A program made the position numbers and the translations under genes. The notes below the pieces were generated by a model. It did not search any database. It saw nothing but the letters and a program-made list of their open reading frames with translations, and was not told where the DNA came from. A DNA stretch of 35,745 bases from Gammaproteobacteria bacterium RIFCSPLOWO2_12_47_11 (GTDB taxonomy: Bacteria; Pseudomonadota; Gammaproteobacteria; Eutrophobiales; Eutrophobiaceae): assembly GCA_001801885.1 (NCBI GenBank), contig MGYU01000110.1:581-36325 (forward strand), given 5' to 3'. Shown one piece after another: positions 1 to 8,697 of the stretch; the first letter of the stretch is position 1; each line of letters opens with the position of its first letter.

Positions 1-127
1 GATTGGATTCGATGCCTACGCCGAACGCAAGGACATGCCCGATCCGATCCAGAATGCGCTGGATAGCATACTGGATCATCTGCATCACGTAGATGAAGAA
101 CTGGAAGACCTTAAAAAGAAAAAATGA
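1..127 (+). CDS. C-terminal fragment of an unrecognised protein
   Basis: An open frame enters from the left edge and ends at TGA 125-127. The 41 visible residues are acidic and helical in character (DSILDHLHHVDEELEDLKKK) and end in a run of lysines. I do not recognise the family from this tail. No start codon or domain is visible. The gene points toward the minus-strand glycosyltransferase that follows, so the two are convergent, with about 166 bp between them in which I see no clear terminator. Confidence 0.5.
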   Translation, partial: IGFDAYAERKDMPDPIQNALDSILDHLHHVDEELEDLKKKK

Positions 128-293
128 CTTGGTGTTTCAAATATCAGTTTACGCATCCCGGGAAGTCAAGATGATCATACTGCAATAAGCATACTTTTTG
201 TATTACCACTCTTACCAGGTTACCGCAAGCAGTATTCCGGCCAAGCTGACAGCAAAATTGCCCATGCATATAAACACTGATGATCAGCATTTA

Positions 294-1469
294 TTAATTA
301 TGTATTAATTTCAACATTGACTGCAGTTGTGATTGTGCCGAATTATAACTGAATTTATTTACTGCCCTGTTGCGGGCCTTGTTTCCCATTTCAATGCGTA
401 ATTCAGGCTGGGAACACAGCGACATTATTGCCGCTGACAGTGCTTTGACATCTCCAGGTGGCACCGAAAGACCTATACCTTCCACCAGATTCTTCATATC
501 ACAAACATCCGATGTAATTACCGGCAGACCCATGGCCATGGCTTCAAACAGTTTGGTGGGTACCTGGCCTACTGTATTGGAAGACAGTTCCGAGGGGATG
601 CAGGCAATGTCCGCTGCGGCCAGGTATCCGGGAAGTTTCAATCTGTCATATTGTTTAATATAACGGAATCTTGTATTTCCAAGTTTTTCTGTAGACAGGC
701 TAATCAATTCATCAATCCCTTCCTGTGAGATGCCTCCGCCGCAAACCAGCAATCCTGGTGCGCCCTGCCCCTGTATTTCCCCCAGGGCCAGAATAATATT
801 TTTTACCCCTTTATGCAGACGTGGCGTGCCTGCGAATACGATCCATGGCCGGTCGTCCATTCCCAGTTCAGCACGGCTTTTCTTCCTGTCATATTTTGCG
901 GGATCGAACCTGTCAGAATCACGCACATCGTAGATTAATTCCCCGCCGAACCGGTTTTGCAGCCAGCGATTGTTAACGATTCGGTGTGGAAATTTCCTGA
1001 TCCTTGATTCAAAAAACAGCGTGAGTAAAGGTGAGTTCGGGCTGACCGGATTTTTTGCAAGGTCCAGATAATTGAAATGACCATCTGCCCGTCCCGATTC
1101 CAGCGCCAGACCCAGTTCCCAGTCATTTATATCCAGCACCACCTGTTCAGGATCACATCCGGCAAATAATGCGAGGCCCATGCTCATTAATCTTGGTTTG
1201 CATATGATTAATCTTGAGTGCCTGATCAGGCTGGATATTTCCTTGCGGGCCTTGTGCCAATTGTTTAGCCACCCGAATTCGAGGGCTTTAACATCGATTG
1301 CGGTAGTTGTTGCCGGTGGCCATATATTCCGGCCATCTCTCGAGAAGCCGATAATCTGTACGTCATTATCCCTTGATATTATTTCCGCCAGAGTAATTGC
1401 CCGGCTGAGGCAATTGTTGCTGACATCAGCACACAGAATTACAACTTTATCTTCATTGGTATTCGGCAT
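294..1469 (-). CDS. GT4-family glycosyltransferase
   Basis: This is a retaining GT-B glycosyltransferase expected to move a sugar from a nucleotide donor onto a lipid or polysaccharide acceptor at the cytoplasmic membrane face. The C-terminal half has the family pattern: a domain opener PWIVFAGTPRLHKGVKNII, then VPTKLFEAMAMGLPVITSD containing the donor-binding acidic residues, then a terminal helix. Length (about 391 aa) is normal. I chose ATG 1469; an in-frame TTG at 1487 adds six residues and has a slightly better purine-rich upstream stretch. It is the last gene of a minus-strand set behind the GT92-like and LicD-like genes, with a gap of under 70 bp to the former. Donor and acceptor cannot be read from sequence. 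Confidence 0.85.
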   Translation of the reverse strand: MPNTNEDKVVILCADVSNNCLSRAITLAEIISRDNDVQIIGFSRDGRNIWPPATTTAIDVKALEFGWLNNWHKARKEISSLIRHSRLIICKPRLMSMGLALFAGCDPEQVVLDINDWELGLALESGRADGHFNYLDLAKNPVSPNSPLLTLFFESRIRKFPHRIVNNRWLQNRFGGELIYDVRDSDRFDPAKYDRKKSRAELGMDDRPWIVFAGTPRLHKGVKNIILALGEIQGQGAPGLLVCGGGISQEGIDELISLSTEKLGNTRFRYIKQYDRLKLPGYLAAADIACIPSELSSNTVGQVPTKLFEAMAMGLPVITSDVCDMKNLVEGIGLSVPPGDVKALSAAIMSLCSQPELRIEMGNKARNRAVNKFSYNSAQSQLQSMLKLIHN

Positions 1470-1532
1470 TATCTGGTATGGAAGCAAACCCTGTCCGGAC
1501 TGGTCAACAATCGCTTTTATATTTCTTGCGCT

Positions 1533-2345
1533 TCAAGATGAATAAGTTTTCAGCATATCTTTTATCGCCGGGACAAATCGCAACATGCCTTTATCTTCAA
1601 CTTCATTACACCCTTTGTTTCTTTCCACAAACTGGGCTTCATCGCGTTTCCGGCCACGTGAAACATTCTGGCGATTTTTATATTCTTCCAGCGATTTCGT
1701 GTAGTAATGATTTATTCTCAGGCCATCAGCAGCATCCAGCTTGATCATCTTTCCGGGTTTCAGCAGGCGATAGTGCCACCAGTGCGCGCTGGTACAGAAG
1801 CGGTTGCCGGAAAGAAACTGGCAATTCGCCAAATCCTTGTGATTCGATAGTTGGGCTTCACGGCGTAAATATGATTCCAGCACCAAACCCGCCGGTTTTG
1901 ATTTGTGATCATTATCTCCGAAATTGAACCGGCCAATTTGCAGTCCTTTGACATTCTCATAATCAAGGGATTGCAGGTAGGGTAAAAGGCTGTCTTCTCC
2001 TTTGGGAGGATAAAGAAATTCATCTACGTCGATTTTCATCATCCAGGCAGAATTGGAACGGTAATTTCTGGCGCAGTGGCCAAATGCCAGGTGGTTCTTG
2101 TTAATCTGAAAACTCCGCGTGGGCCCGTCATAGCGAGTACCGTCATAGTGGGTCCATGCATGACGGGTTACCAAACCGGCTTTTTCATAGGGCTCAAGAA
2201 TTTTCCTGGCTTCTTCACCACCGTCCTGATCATATAAATAAAAATGATCCACACCGGCAATGATATGGTAGTTCAGCCATTCCGCGAGATAACTGTTTTC
2301 GTTTTTGAAATTGGTCGCAAAAACCAGATAATGTTTCTTTTGCAT
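1533..2345 (-). CDS. GT92/DUF23-like glycosyltransferase
   Basis: The 270-residue protein matches the GT-A fold family typed as GT92-like or Glyco_tranf_2_4. It opens with HYLVFATNFKNENSYLAEWLNYH, a 'friendly contact' N-terminus typical of this family, followed by GVDHFYLYDQDGG. The metal-binding DxD-type motif is in MMKIDVDEFLYP at about residues 105-115. A conserved HW...H and a C-terminal INHYYTKSLEEY follow, as in relatives that act on surface glycans. No signal peptide or membrane helix is seen, so it should be cytoplasmic. It lies between the LicD-like gene (28 bp upstream) and the GT4 gene, probably one transcript. The sugar is unknown. Confidence 0.8.
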   Translation of the reverse strand: MQKKHYLVFATNFKNENSYLAEWLNYHIIAGVDHFYLYDQDGGEEARKILEPYEKAGLVTRHAWTHYDGTRYDGPTRSFQINKNHLAFGHCARNYRSNSAWMMKIDVDEFLYPPKGEDSLLPYLQSLDYENVKGLQIGRFNFGDNDHKSKPAGLVLESYLRREAQLSNHKDLANCQFLSGNRFCTSAHWWHYRLLKPGKMIKLDAADGLRINHYYTKSLEEYKNRQNVSRGRKRDEAQFVERNKGCNEVEDKGMLRFVPAIKDMLKTYSS

Positions 2346-2373
2346 TCGGTGAATTATTCTATTGGTTAAAAAA

Positions 2374-3162
2374 TTATCCCTTGTGCAGGCCGAGCCTGAA
2401 CATTATGTTGTCATAATAGTGGTTCATCAGCCATGGAATTGATTTGATACTGTATGCATATGGAATGCCGCCCCTGCTTCCGGCAGCATCCAGACAATCA
2501 TTGCCATATATGCGCTGCAATAATTTTATATGCTGATTGGGAACGCTGACTTCGAAATCCTCAAATTTCCTTTTGACCAGCGGATAAACATCACTTTCTG
2601 CAAAACACTCATTAGGCCATTGATTCCCGACCTCATAGGTGCATTGTCCATTTTCATCAAGAGGATAGCATAAACGGAATACGCCATTATCATTATTCAC
2701 CATGACGATATCGACAAAGGGATATAGCGGGAAAATGTTATAGCCAAATTTGTATCCACCTCTGGCTTTACACAGCAGGTATTCATCATTTTCGTGTTTC
2801 TCCAGGACGTCAACCAGCTGATTGACATATCCAAGTTCTATATTGATATCGATATCATCGTCCCATGGAATAAAACCCTGGTGCCTGGCACATCCCAGCA
2901 AGGTGCCACAGGTAATCCAGTAAGGTATATTGTTATCAGCCAGTATTTTGTGCAAATGGGCTAGCAAATGGCCCATTTTGCATAAAACGTCCTCTTTGAG
3001 GTAGAAAACAGGCCGATGAATTTTGATTTCAGGAATTGTATGTAGTGTATTCCCAACTTTATAATTGTCCCCGGGCCTGACACGCCGGAATGTCACCGGA
3101 GTTGTGACAATCAGGAATAAAAAAATAATTAAAAAAGAAACCAGCAATATATACATAATCAT
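2374..3162 (-). CDS. LicD-family phosphotransferase
   Basis: LicD/fukutin-type enzymes transfer a phosphorylated group (phosphocholine in Haemophilus and pneumococcus, ribitol phosphate in fukutin relatives) from a CDP-activated donor to a glycan. The diagnostic block TLLGCARHQGFIPWDDDIDI sits at about residues 86-105 and contains the metal-binding DDDID. The first 20 or so residues form a single hydrophobic helix, so the enzyme is probably membrane-tethered. Length, 262 aa, is usual. No choline uptake or activation genes are in the window, so phosphocholine should not be assumed. It is the first gene of the minus-strand set and divergent, with a 37-bp gap, from the Frag1-like gene at 3200. 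Confidence 0.88.
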   Translation of the reverse strand: MIMYILLVSFLIIFLFLIVTTPVTFRRVRPGDNYKVGNTLHTIPEIKIHRPVFYLKEDVLCKMGHLLAHLHKILADNNIPYWITCGTLLGCARHQGFIPWDDDIDINIELGYVNQLVDVLEKHENDEYLLCKARGGYKFGYNIFPLYPFVDIVMVNNDNGVFRLCYPLDENGQCTYEVGNQWPNECFAESDVYPLVKRKFEDFEVSVPNQHIKLLQRIYGNDCLDAAGSRGGIPYAYSIKSIPWLMNHYYDNIMFRLGLHKG

Positions 3163-3199
3163 TAATTAACAGACAGGGCTACTGACCGCTTTAAAAATT

Positions 3200-4003
3200 A
3201 TGGTGGACAAAATAACAGTTGGTAAATTTTCGAAGGGCATAATGAGTCCGGGGGCCTGGGCTTATTCACTACTGGTTGTTTTTATACTTGGTGTAAGCAC
3301 TGTTGTCGTTACAAGAATACTACTATATGTGCATCACCCAAAATACTTTCTGCATACCATCCCTTCAATCAGCAAGACAGCGGCGTTTGCGCCGGGAAGC
3401 TATATATTTACAGTGGGAATGACTGTTGTTTCTGCATGCATAGTTATTACATGGGTGCTTATTTTTAAACTGAACAACCACAGGATAAATCTTGCTTTAC
3501 TAGACCATGCATGGATTATGCTATGCAGGATTTTAAATTTCTCCGCCTGTGTTTGCGGTATTACTGCCGGTGTGTACCTTGCATTATTAAGCAATATTTC
3601 ACTGGAAGCCAATTCGGATTTCCATATCAATTATTCAAAATATTTCTTCTTTTTACAAACATTGTCATTCATTATAGATACTGTCTGCGTATCAATCACC
3701 AGACGTGCTTCGCCCGGGAAATATGTCTATGATTATGCTTTCCATACGAGAGCATTTATATGCATTATTGTTTTTCTGGATGCACTCTTTTTTCTATATC
3801 TTTTTGAAAACAGGGACAGCGGAATATTCAGGAGTTGGTACTTTGCCCAGCAACTATATATCATTGCCGAACATACTATTGCATTCCTTTCTTTCTCATA
3901 TTCTGCCGCCTATTTCCCGGAGGTATACAAATATTTTAATTCTTCCATAATATTCAGACATCACCATGAAATTAAAGATATCTCTTCCCGGCACCTGCAA
4001 TGA
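3200..4003 (+). CDS. Six-helix membrane protein, Frag1/PGAP2/DRAM-like
   Basis: The 267-residue protein has six predicted membrane helices at about residues 20-43, 64-90, 104-130, 147-167, 184-203 and 217-240. The first loop (LHTIPSISKTAAFAPGSYIF) resembles the P-x-I-S ... P-x-x-x-I-F loop of the Frag1/DRAM/Sfk1 family (PF10277), and the last helix carries the family's glutamate followed by an aromatic/acidic exit (AAYFPEVYK). In eukaryotes PGAP2 and Cwh43 of this family act in lipid remodelling of inositol-lipid (GPI) anchors. Its stop overlaps the start of the CDP-alcohol phosphatidyltransferase (ATGA at 4000), arguing for a shared role in lipid synthesis; that role is inference. An alternative start at ATG 3242 has a GAAGGG purine stretch before it. 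Confidence 0.6.
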   Translation: MVDKITVGKFSKGIMSPGAWAYSLLVVFILGVSTVVVTRILLYVHHPKYFLHTIPSISKTAAFAPGSYIFTVGMTVVSACIVITWVLIFKLNNHRINLALLDHAWIMLCRILNFSACVCGITAGVYLALLSNISLEANSDFHINYSKYFFFLQTLSFIIDTVCVSITRRASPGKYVYDYAFHTRAFICIIVFLDALFFLYLFENRDSGIFRSWYFAQQLYIIAEHTIAFLSFSYSAAYFPEVYKYFNSSIIFRHHHEIKDISSRHLQ

Positions 4004-4740
4004 GTAGCCGTTTTTTTCATACGATTTCCGAAACAAGGCGCCTGTACGTTGCCCATAAACTACAGGACGAATTATCCGGGGAGTGGGGAGCGATTGTTTT
4101 TTACCGATGGATTTCGTTTGTTATTAGCGCGATATTTTTGCAATGGGGTGTTACGGCCAATATGGTCACCTGGTCATCTATATTTCTTTGTTTGCTGCTT
4201 CCATTTGCCCTGCTGTTTAATCCGGAAGTTGCTTATATTTATCTGGCGATTGGCGCAATAATTATTGCGATTCTTGATTGCGTCGATGGTAATATTGCAA
4301 GAGTCACCAATACCACAAGTGCAAAAGGTCAATATATTGACTTTATCGCTGATATTTTCTACCGCACATCTCTTTACGCAACTCTGGGATTTATCGTTCA
4401 GGCCGCTTACAGCAACGATTTCTTCATGATCAGATTTGCAGGTTTTTTCTGTCTAATGGCTGCAATACTTGCTGTCACAGCCAGACTGTGCCGTATTTAT
4501 GTGGAAAAAAGATTTCCGGATGTCCGGCCTGCAGGATCAGGTAATTATCAAGGCAGTCCTGCCCATAATATAAAGTCATATATATTCTCGTTTGTCAGCG
4601 GGCTTGATCATTTACTGCCAATATTTATTCTGATTGCCGGAATATACGGATTGTTATTCTGGGTCATGATATGGATATTGTTCTACTCGCTGCTTGATTT
4701 TATATATACACAGTGGAACATAGTTCGGCGTCTTGCATGA
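4000..4740 (+). CDS. CDP-alcohol phosphatidyltransferase
   Basis: This integral membrane enzyme condenses a CDP-activated lipid or polyol with an alcohol, releasing CMP. The full family signature D-x2-D-G-x2-A-R-x8-G-x3-D-x3-D is present from D93 (DCVDGNIAR ... GQYIDFIAD). Hydrophobic helices fill the rest of the 246 residues. A long polar N-terminus of about 30 residues and the loop VEKRFPDVRPAGSGNYQGSP distinguish it from the shorter paralogue at 10004. It overlaps by 4 bp with both the Frag1-like gene upstream and the PimA-like glycosyltransferase downstream, so the three are probably translationally coupled. The alcohol substrate is unknown; inositol phosphate or another polyol phosphate fits the neighbourhood. 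Confidence 0.9.
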   Translation: MSSRFFHTISETRRLYVAHKLQDELSGEWGAIVFYRWISFVISAIFLQWGVTANMVTWSSIFLCLLLPFALLFNPEVAYIYLAIGAIIIAILDCVDGNIARVTNTTSAKGQYIDFIADIFYRTSLYATLGFIVQAAYSNDFFMIRFAGFFCLMAAILAVTARLCRIYVEKRFPDVRPAGSGNYQGSPAHNIKSYIFSFVSGLDHLLPIFILIAGIYGLLFWVMIWILFYSLLDFIYTQWNIVRRLA

Positions 4741-5867
4741 GGATCGCCATAGTCTGTCCTTATGATCTTGATACACCAGGTGGCGTACAAACGCATATAC
4801 TGGATTTGTCAAAAGAACTAAAAAATACCGGGCATCAGGTAAAAATAATCGCGCCACGATGTAATGAGGTTCAGGAAGACAATGAAGATGTCATTTTCCT
4901 GGGCAAAAGCAGGAAGATTGAATTTAACAAAACCATATTTGATATCAGCCTGGTTTATGGAAAGGACAGAAAAAAACTGTCTGCTGTACTCAGGGAAGGC
5001 AATTTTGACATCATTCATTACCACACGATATGGACACCATTTCTGCCAATGCAAATCCTGCTTGCTTCAAATGCAGCGAATGTAGCCACGTTTCATGATA
5101 CACCCCCTGACAATATCACCGGCATACTGACAAAAATTGTTTTCCGGATTCTGGGATTTTTTTTATTGAGACACCTTGATTCTGCCATTGCTGTTTCTGA
5201 AGCTCCGGCCGAACACTTGGTGAAAAAACCGGGCCACAAAATTCACATCCTGCCCCCATGTACTGATTTGACTGCATTCTCGCCGGATATCAAACCTCTC
5301 ATTGCCAGAAGTGACCAGGTTGTAACTATCCTGTTCCTTGGCCGATTTGAACATCGTAAAGGGATCGACATACTCATACAGGCATTTGGTAAACTGATGG
5401 ACCGGCAACATAATGTGCGTTTGCTGTTAGCCGGAAGTGGAAACGAGGCTCTTAATATTGACAAGAGTATAAAATCCATGGGCCTGTCCGGGGTCATCAC
5501 CCTGGGCCAAATTGAAGAAGCAGACAAGCCCGCATGTTATACAAGTTGTGACATTTTCTGCTCACCGGCGCTCTATGGTGAAAGTTTCGGGATTGTTCTG
5601 GTAGAAGCAATGGCCAGCGGCCGGCCGGTCGTTGCAGCTGCCAACAAAGGTTACAGTAGTCTGCTGCAATCAAAGGCAGATTTATGCCTGGCAAAACCAG
5701 GTAATGCAGAAGACCTGTATCAAAAACTCAGTAGCCTGGTGGTAAACAGGAATTTACGTGAAGAACTCGGGCAATGGGGTGTTGAGGAAGCAAAAAAATA
5801 CCAATGCAATAACCTAATCAATCAATATATTGATATTTACCAGGGCGCACTAGATTTCAAAAGATGA
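4737..5867 (+). CDS. GT4 glycosyltransferase, PimA-like
   Basis: A GT-B enzyme of 376 residues. Its N-terminus, MRIAIVCPYDLDTPGGVQTH, closely follows the pattern of mycobacterial PimA, which puts the first mannose on phosphatidyl-myo-inositol. Also shared are VATFH in the N-domain, the FLGRFEHRKGIDIL domain opener, and GESFGIVLVEAMASGRPVV at about residues 281-299, which carries the donor-site glutamates. I chose ATG 4737 because it overlaps the preceding stop (ATGA) and gives the family N-terminus; a longer frame from 4713 adds eight unlikely residues. Context (CDP-alcohol phosphatidyltransferases, inositol-phosphate synthase) makes an inositol phospholipid acceptor plausible, but GT4 acceptor specificity cannot be read from sequence. 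Confidence 0.83.
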   Translation: MRIAIVCPYDLDTPGGVQTHILDLSKELKNTGHQVKIIAPRCNEVQEDNEDVIFLGKSRKIEFNKTIFDISLVYGKDRKKLSAVLREGNFDIIHYHTIWTPFLPMQILLASNAANVATFHDTPPDNITGILTKIVFRILGFFLLRHLDSAIAVSEAPAEHLVKKPGHKIHILPPCTDLTAFSPDIKPLIARSDQVVTILFLGRFEHRKGIDILIQAFGKLMDRQHNVRLLLAGSGNEALNIDKSIKSMGLSGVITLGQIEEADKPACYTSCDIFCSPALYGESFGIVLVEAMASGRPVVAAANKGYSSLLQSKADLCLAKPGNAEDLYQKLSSLVVNRNLREELGQWGVEEAKKYQCNNLINQYIDIYQGALDFKR

Positions 5868-6809
5868 TTTTACCGGGTAATAATCATCAAGAAATTTCCT
5901 GGTCATATTCACTACATGCACATCCGGATTATTCCCAAAATTATCATTCAAACAATAAATTTTTGGCTGCATCAGTTTTATGATTGCCAGGCCGGTGGCT
6001 ATTAACAACCGGTTATTTTCAAGCCCGAGATAAAATGTCTTTTTATACGTACTGTGTAGTCCTTTCAACTTGCCCCTTCCCGTATATAACATGAAATACG
6101 GATATAAATATTCCGGGGCAATATTGAATTTTGATCTGAACCGGCTTTGCCTTGTGACTTCAAATGAATCGGGCCATTTTTCAATCATGTCACCCCAATT
6201 TTTCTTCTCCACCATCAACGGTACATGGTTAACCGAGGCCCTGTTTCGCCATCCATAGGATATATTTAGCAGGTGATTACAATACCCCAGCGCCATGTCC
6301 CAAGGCCCCTGTTTACTGTCATTTCTTTTTTCTGCCTTTGTTGTTTTTCTGATCCTAGGATAGATCAGCACCTTATTGTCAGTTGACGAAATAAAATCAT
6401 CTATTCCCGTGTGGTTGCCAAAAAGCATGTCATCCTCAATATACAGAAAATAATCTGACAGCCCCTTTATCTGGTGGACATATGACGCGATACAGAATGA
6501 ATTAAAGGTAGGTAATAATTCACTGTGTATAATTTCATCATGATGAATGACTTTTATCCTGTTGTTTCTATAACTGAACCATTCCGGGACCTGCGGTCTG
6601 CTGGTGAATATATATATATTACGAATCCACGGGACATACATTTCAACAGACCGCAAACTGTATTTCAGCAAATCAAGATTGTCCCTGGTCCTGTTAGGGT
6701 TGGTATCATGTTTACTATCGGCATATTGCTGCAGTTGGTTTCTATAACCTGGTAACTGATCATCGACCCATGTATAGACTATATCTATCGGGATACTGTC
6801 GACTTTCAT
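5850..6809 (-). CDS. Stealth-family sugar-phosphate transferase
   Basis: Stealth proteins transfer hexose-1-phosphate units to build phosphodiester-linked capsules and include the human GlcNAc-1-phosphotransferase. Conserved region 1 is visible as IDIVYTWVDD near the N-terminus; region 2 as RDNLDLLKYSLRSVEMYVPW...IYIFTSRPQVPEWF, then HHDEIIHSELLPTFNSFCI and YFLYIEDDMLFGN; and later regions toward the C-terminus (SVNHVPLMVEKKNW). I chose ATG 6809: AGAAGGGA lies 6-13 bases upstream of it, inside the extra six codons of the alternative ATG 6827. Its 3' end overlaps the convergent PimA-like gene by 18 bp. It is transcribed alone, divergent from the FGGY kinase. Target sugar unknown. Confidence 0.88.
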   Translation of the reverse strand: MKVDSIPIDIVYTWVDDQLPGYRNQLQQYADSKHDTNPNRTRDNLDLLKYSLRSVEMYVPWIRNIYIFTSRPQVPEWFSYRNNRIKVIHHDEIIHSELLPTFNSFCIASYVHQIKGLSDYFLYIEDDMLFGNHTGIDDFISSTDNKVLIYPRIRKTTKAEKRNDSKQGPWDMALGYCNHLLNISYGWRNRASVNHVPLMVEKKNWGDMIEKWPDSFEVTRQSRFRSKFNIAPEYLYPYFMLYTGRGKLKGLHSTYKKTFYLGLENNRLLIATGLAIIKLMQPKIYCLNDNFGNNPDVHVVNMTRKFLDDYYPVKSSFEI

Positions 6810-7017
6810 AGGATTTCCCTTCTGCATAATTTATACTACCCCCTGATAAATAAAATACGGAAATTCAGCATTAATCATCTCCAACATGCCTTGAATGCAG
6901 ATCATCAGGACATTATAAATAATATCCAGAACAAGTTGCCCCGTAATTTTGTCACTGACCTGAACATGCCCCGAATGATGAGCAATTATTTTCAATTCGT
7001 AAATTCCGGTACTTGTT

Positions 7018-8538
7018 ATGATAATTAGCTACGACTTTGGAACCTCGTCGGTCAAGGCGGCATTGTTTGATACTGCGGGGAATCTAGTCTCAAGCGCAAG
7101 CCAGAAATACCCTGTTCTTACCCCGAAACCGGGCTGGGTTGAACAGAACCCTGATGACTGGTGGAAAGCCATGTGCAGCATAACTGCATTTCTCGTCAGC
7201 TCGTCAGATACAAAGACTTCATCGATTTCCGCCCTTAATATATGTGCCCAAATGTGCGGCACATTGCCGGTAGATATTCATGGCAGACCGCTTACCAATT
7301 GTTTAACCTGGCTGGATACCCGGTCTGAAGACATTGCGGGCCGTATTACAAAAGGTACCATACGCGTGGGTGGTTATGGCTTGATCCCGCTGCTCCGCTG
7401 GTTATGGATTACCCATGGTGCACCTAATCTGTCAGGCAGGGATCCGACTTCAAAAATACTCTGGTTACGTGAACAGTTACCCGGCATATGGAAACAAATC
7501 CATAAAATTCTGGATGTTAAGGATTATCTGCTTTACCGTTGCTGCGGGCGCTTTACAACAACCCCTGACAGTGCCCACCTCACCTGGCTTATGAACAGTC
7601 AACCAGGTAGAAAATGCTGGTCGGCAACCTTGCTTTCACGGCTCGGTATTAATCCTGAACTGTTACCCGAGATTTGCAAGTCGACCGATATCATCGGTGA
7701 GTTACAGGCGAACGCAGCCGCTGAACTTGGCCTGAAAAAGGGCATTATTGTGATGGCAGGGGCCGGTGATGTCACAGCAAGTGCACTGGGTGCCGGTTCA
7801 GTCAAGATTTCCGACCTGCATTTGCACATCGGCACCAGTTCCTGGTCAGGTGCACACGTCAAGCGGCAGACAGTAGATGTGTACAATAATATCGGGTCGA
7901 TATGCTCCGCTGATCCGGACAATTATCTGCTGATCGCTGCACAACAATCAGGCGGATTATGTCTGGACTGGGCAAGCCGTCAACTGGGCCTGATGGATTC
8001 CGGCACACCGGACTATGTGGCAATCAATAGTATGGTGGAACATTCTCGAACCTGTGCCAGTAGTCCACTGTTTCTGCCCTGGTTGATGGGCGAGTGTGTG
8101 CCCAGGAAGATACCGGTTAACCGGGCAGGTTTTGTTAACCTTGGTCATCACCATAACAAACAGGATATATTCAGGGCCATACTGGAAGGTGTAGCCCTGA
8201 ATATACGCTGGGCATATATAAAAATGAATAAATTACTGGATAACCGGGGAGAAAATATCCGTTTTCTTGGTGGTGGCGCAAACAGTCAGGCATGGTGCCA
8301 GATTCTGGCTGATATTCTTCAAACACCTGTATTGCAGATGGATATGCCGCAACTGGGTGGCGCCAGAGGGGGGGCAATGCTGGCATCGGTCGCATTAGGC
8401 TGGCACAACAGTCTTGAAGAAGCCGTAAAAACAGCAAAAATCAGACAAACCTTCTATCCTGATCAGAACACAACAGACTATTACGATGAACGTTTTATGC
8501 GGTTCCTCATTCATTACCGGTTAAACAAGGGAGCGTAG
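7018..8538 (+). CDS. FGGY-family carbohydrate kinase, xylulokinase-like
   Basis: FGGY kinases use ATP to phosphorylate sugars or polyols in the cytoplasm. The N-terminal ATPase segment SYDFGTSSVKAALFD is at residues 4-18, followed by the WVEQNPDDWW motif and a xylulokinase-like CLTWLDTRS segment. The C-terminal signature GGGANSQAWCQILADIL is at about residues 418-434, and GGARGGAMLA follows. Length, 506 aa, fits the family. The closest functional type by eye is xylulokinase, but no pentose catabolic genes are nearby. It lies 159 bp before the inositol-3-phosphate synthase gene, on the same strand, so it may phosphorylate a polyol for the lipid or glycan made here. The substrate is unknown. 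Confidence 0.85.
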   Translation: MIISYDFGTSSVKAALFDTAGNLVSSASQKYPVLTPKPGWVEQNPDDWWKAMCSITAFLVSSSDTKTSSISALNICAQMCGTLPVDIHGRPLTNCLTWLDTRSEDIAGRITKGTIRVGGYGLIPLLRWLWITHGAPNLSGRDPTSKILWLREQLPGIWKQIHKILDVKDYLLYRCCGRFTTTPDSAHLTWLMNSQPGRKCWSATLLSRLGINPELLPEICKSTDIIGELQANAAAELGLKKGIIVMAGAGDVTASALGAGSVKISDLHLHIGTSSWSGAHVKRQTVDVYNNIGSICSADPDNYLLIAAQQSGGLCLDWASRQLGLMDSGTPDYVAINSMVEHSRTCASSPLFLPWLMGECVPRKIPVNRAGFVNLGHHHNKQDIFRAILEGVALNIRWAYIKMNKLLDNRGENIRFLGGGANSQAWCQILADILQTPVLQMDMPQLGGARGGAMLASVALGWHNSLEEAVKTAKIRQTFYPDQNTTDYYDERFMRFLIHYRLNKGA

Positions 8539-8697
8539 AAAACACCGGGGCATACCAGCAATACGTTTCAATATATTATGCCGGGTGAGCGATTATATTA
8601 AAATAATCCTTAATAGGCCTGATAATCAAAATACCTGTTTGATTCAATTATGTTATATCATACATTCCAAAATCCCTGACCCCATTATTAACCACCC

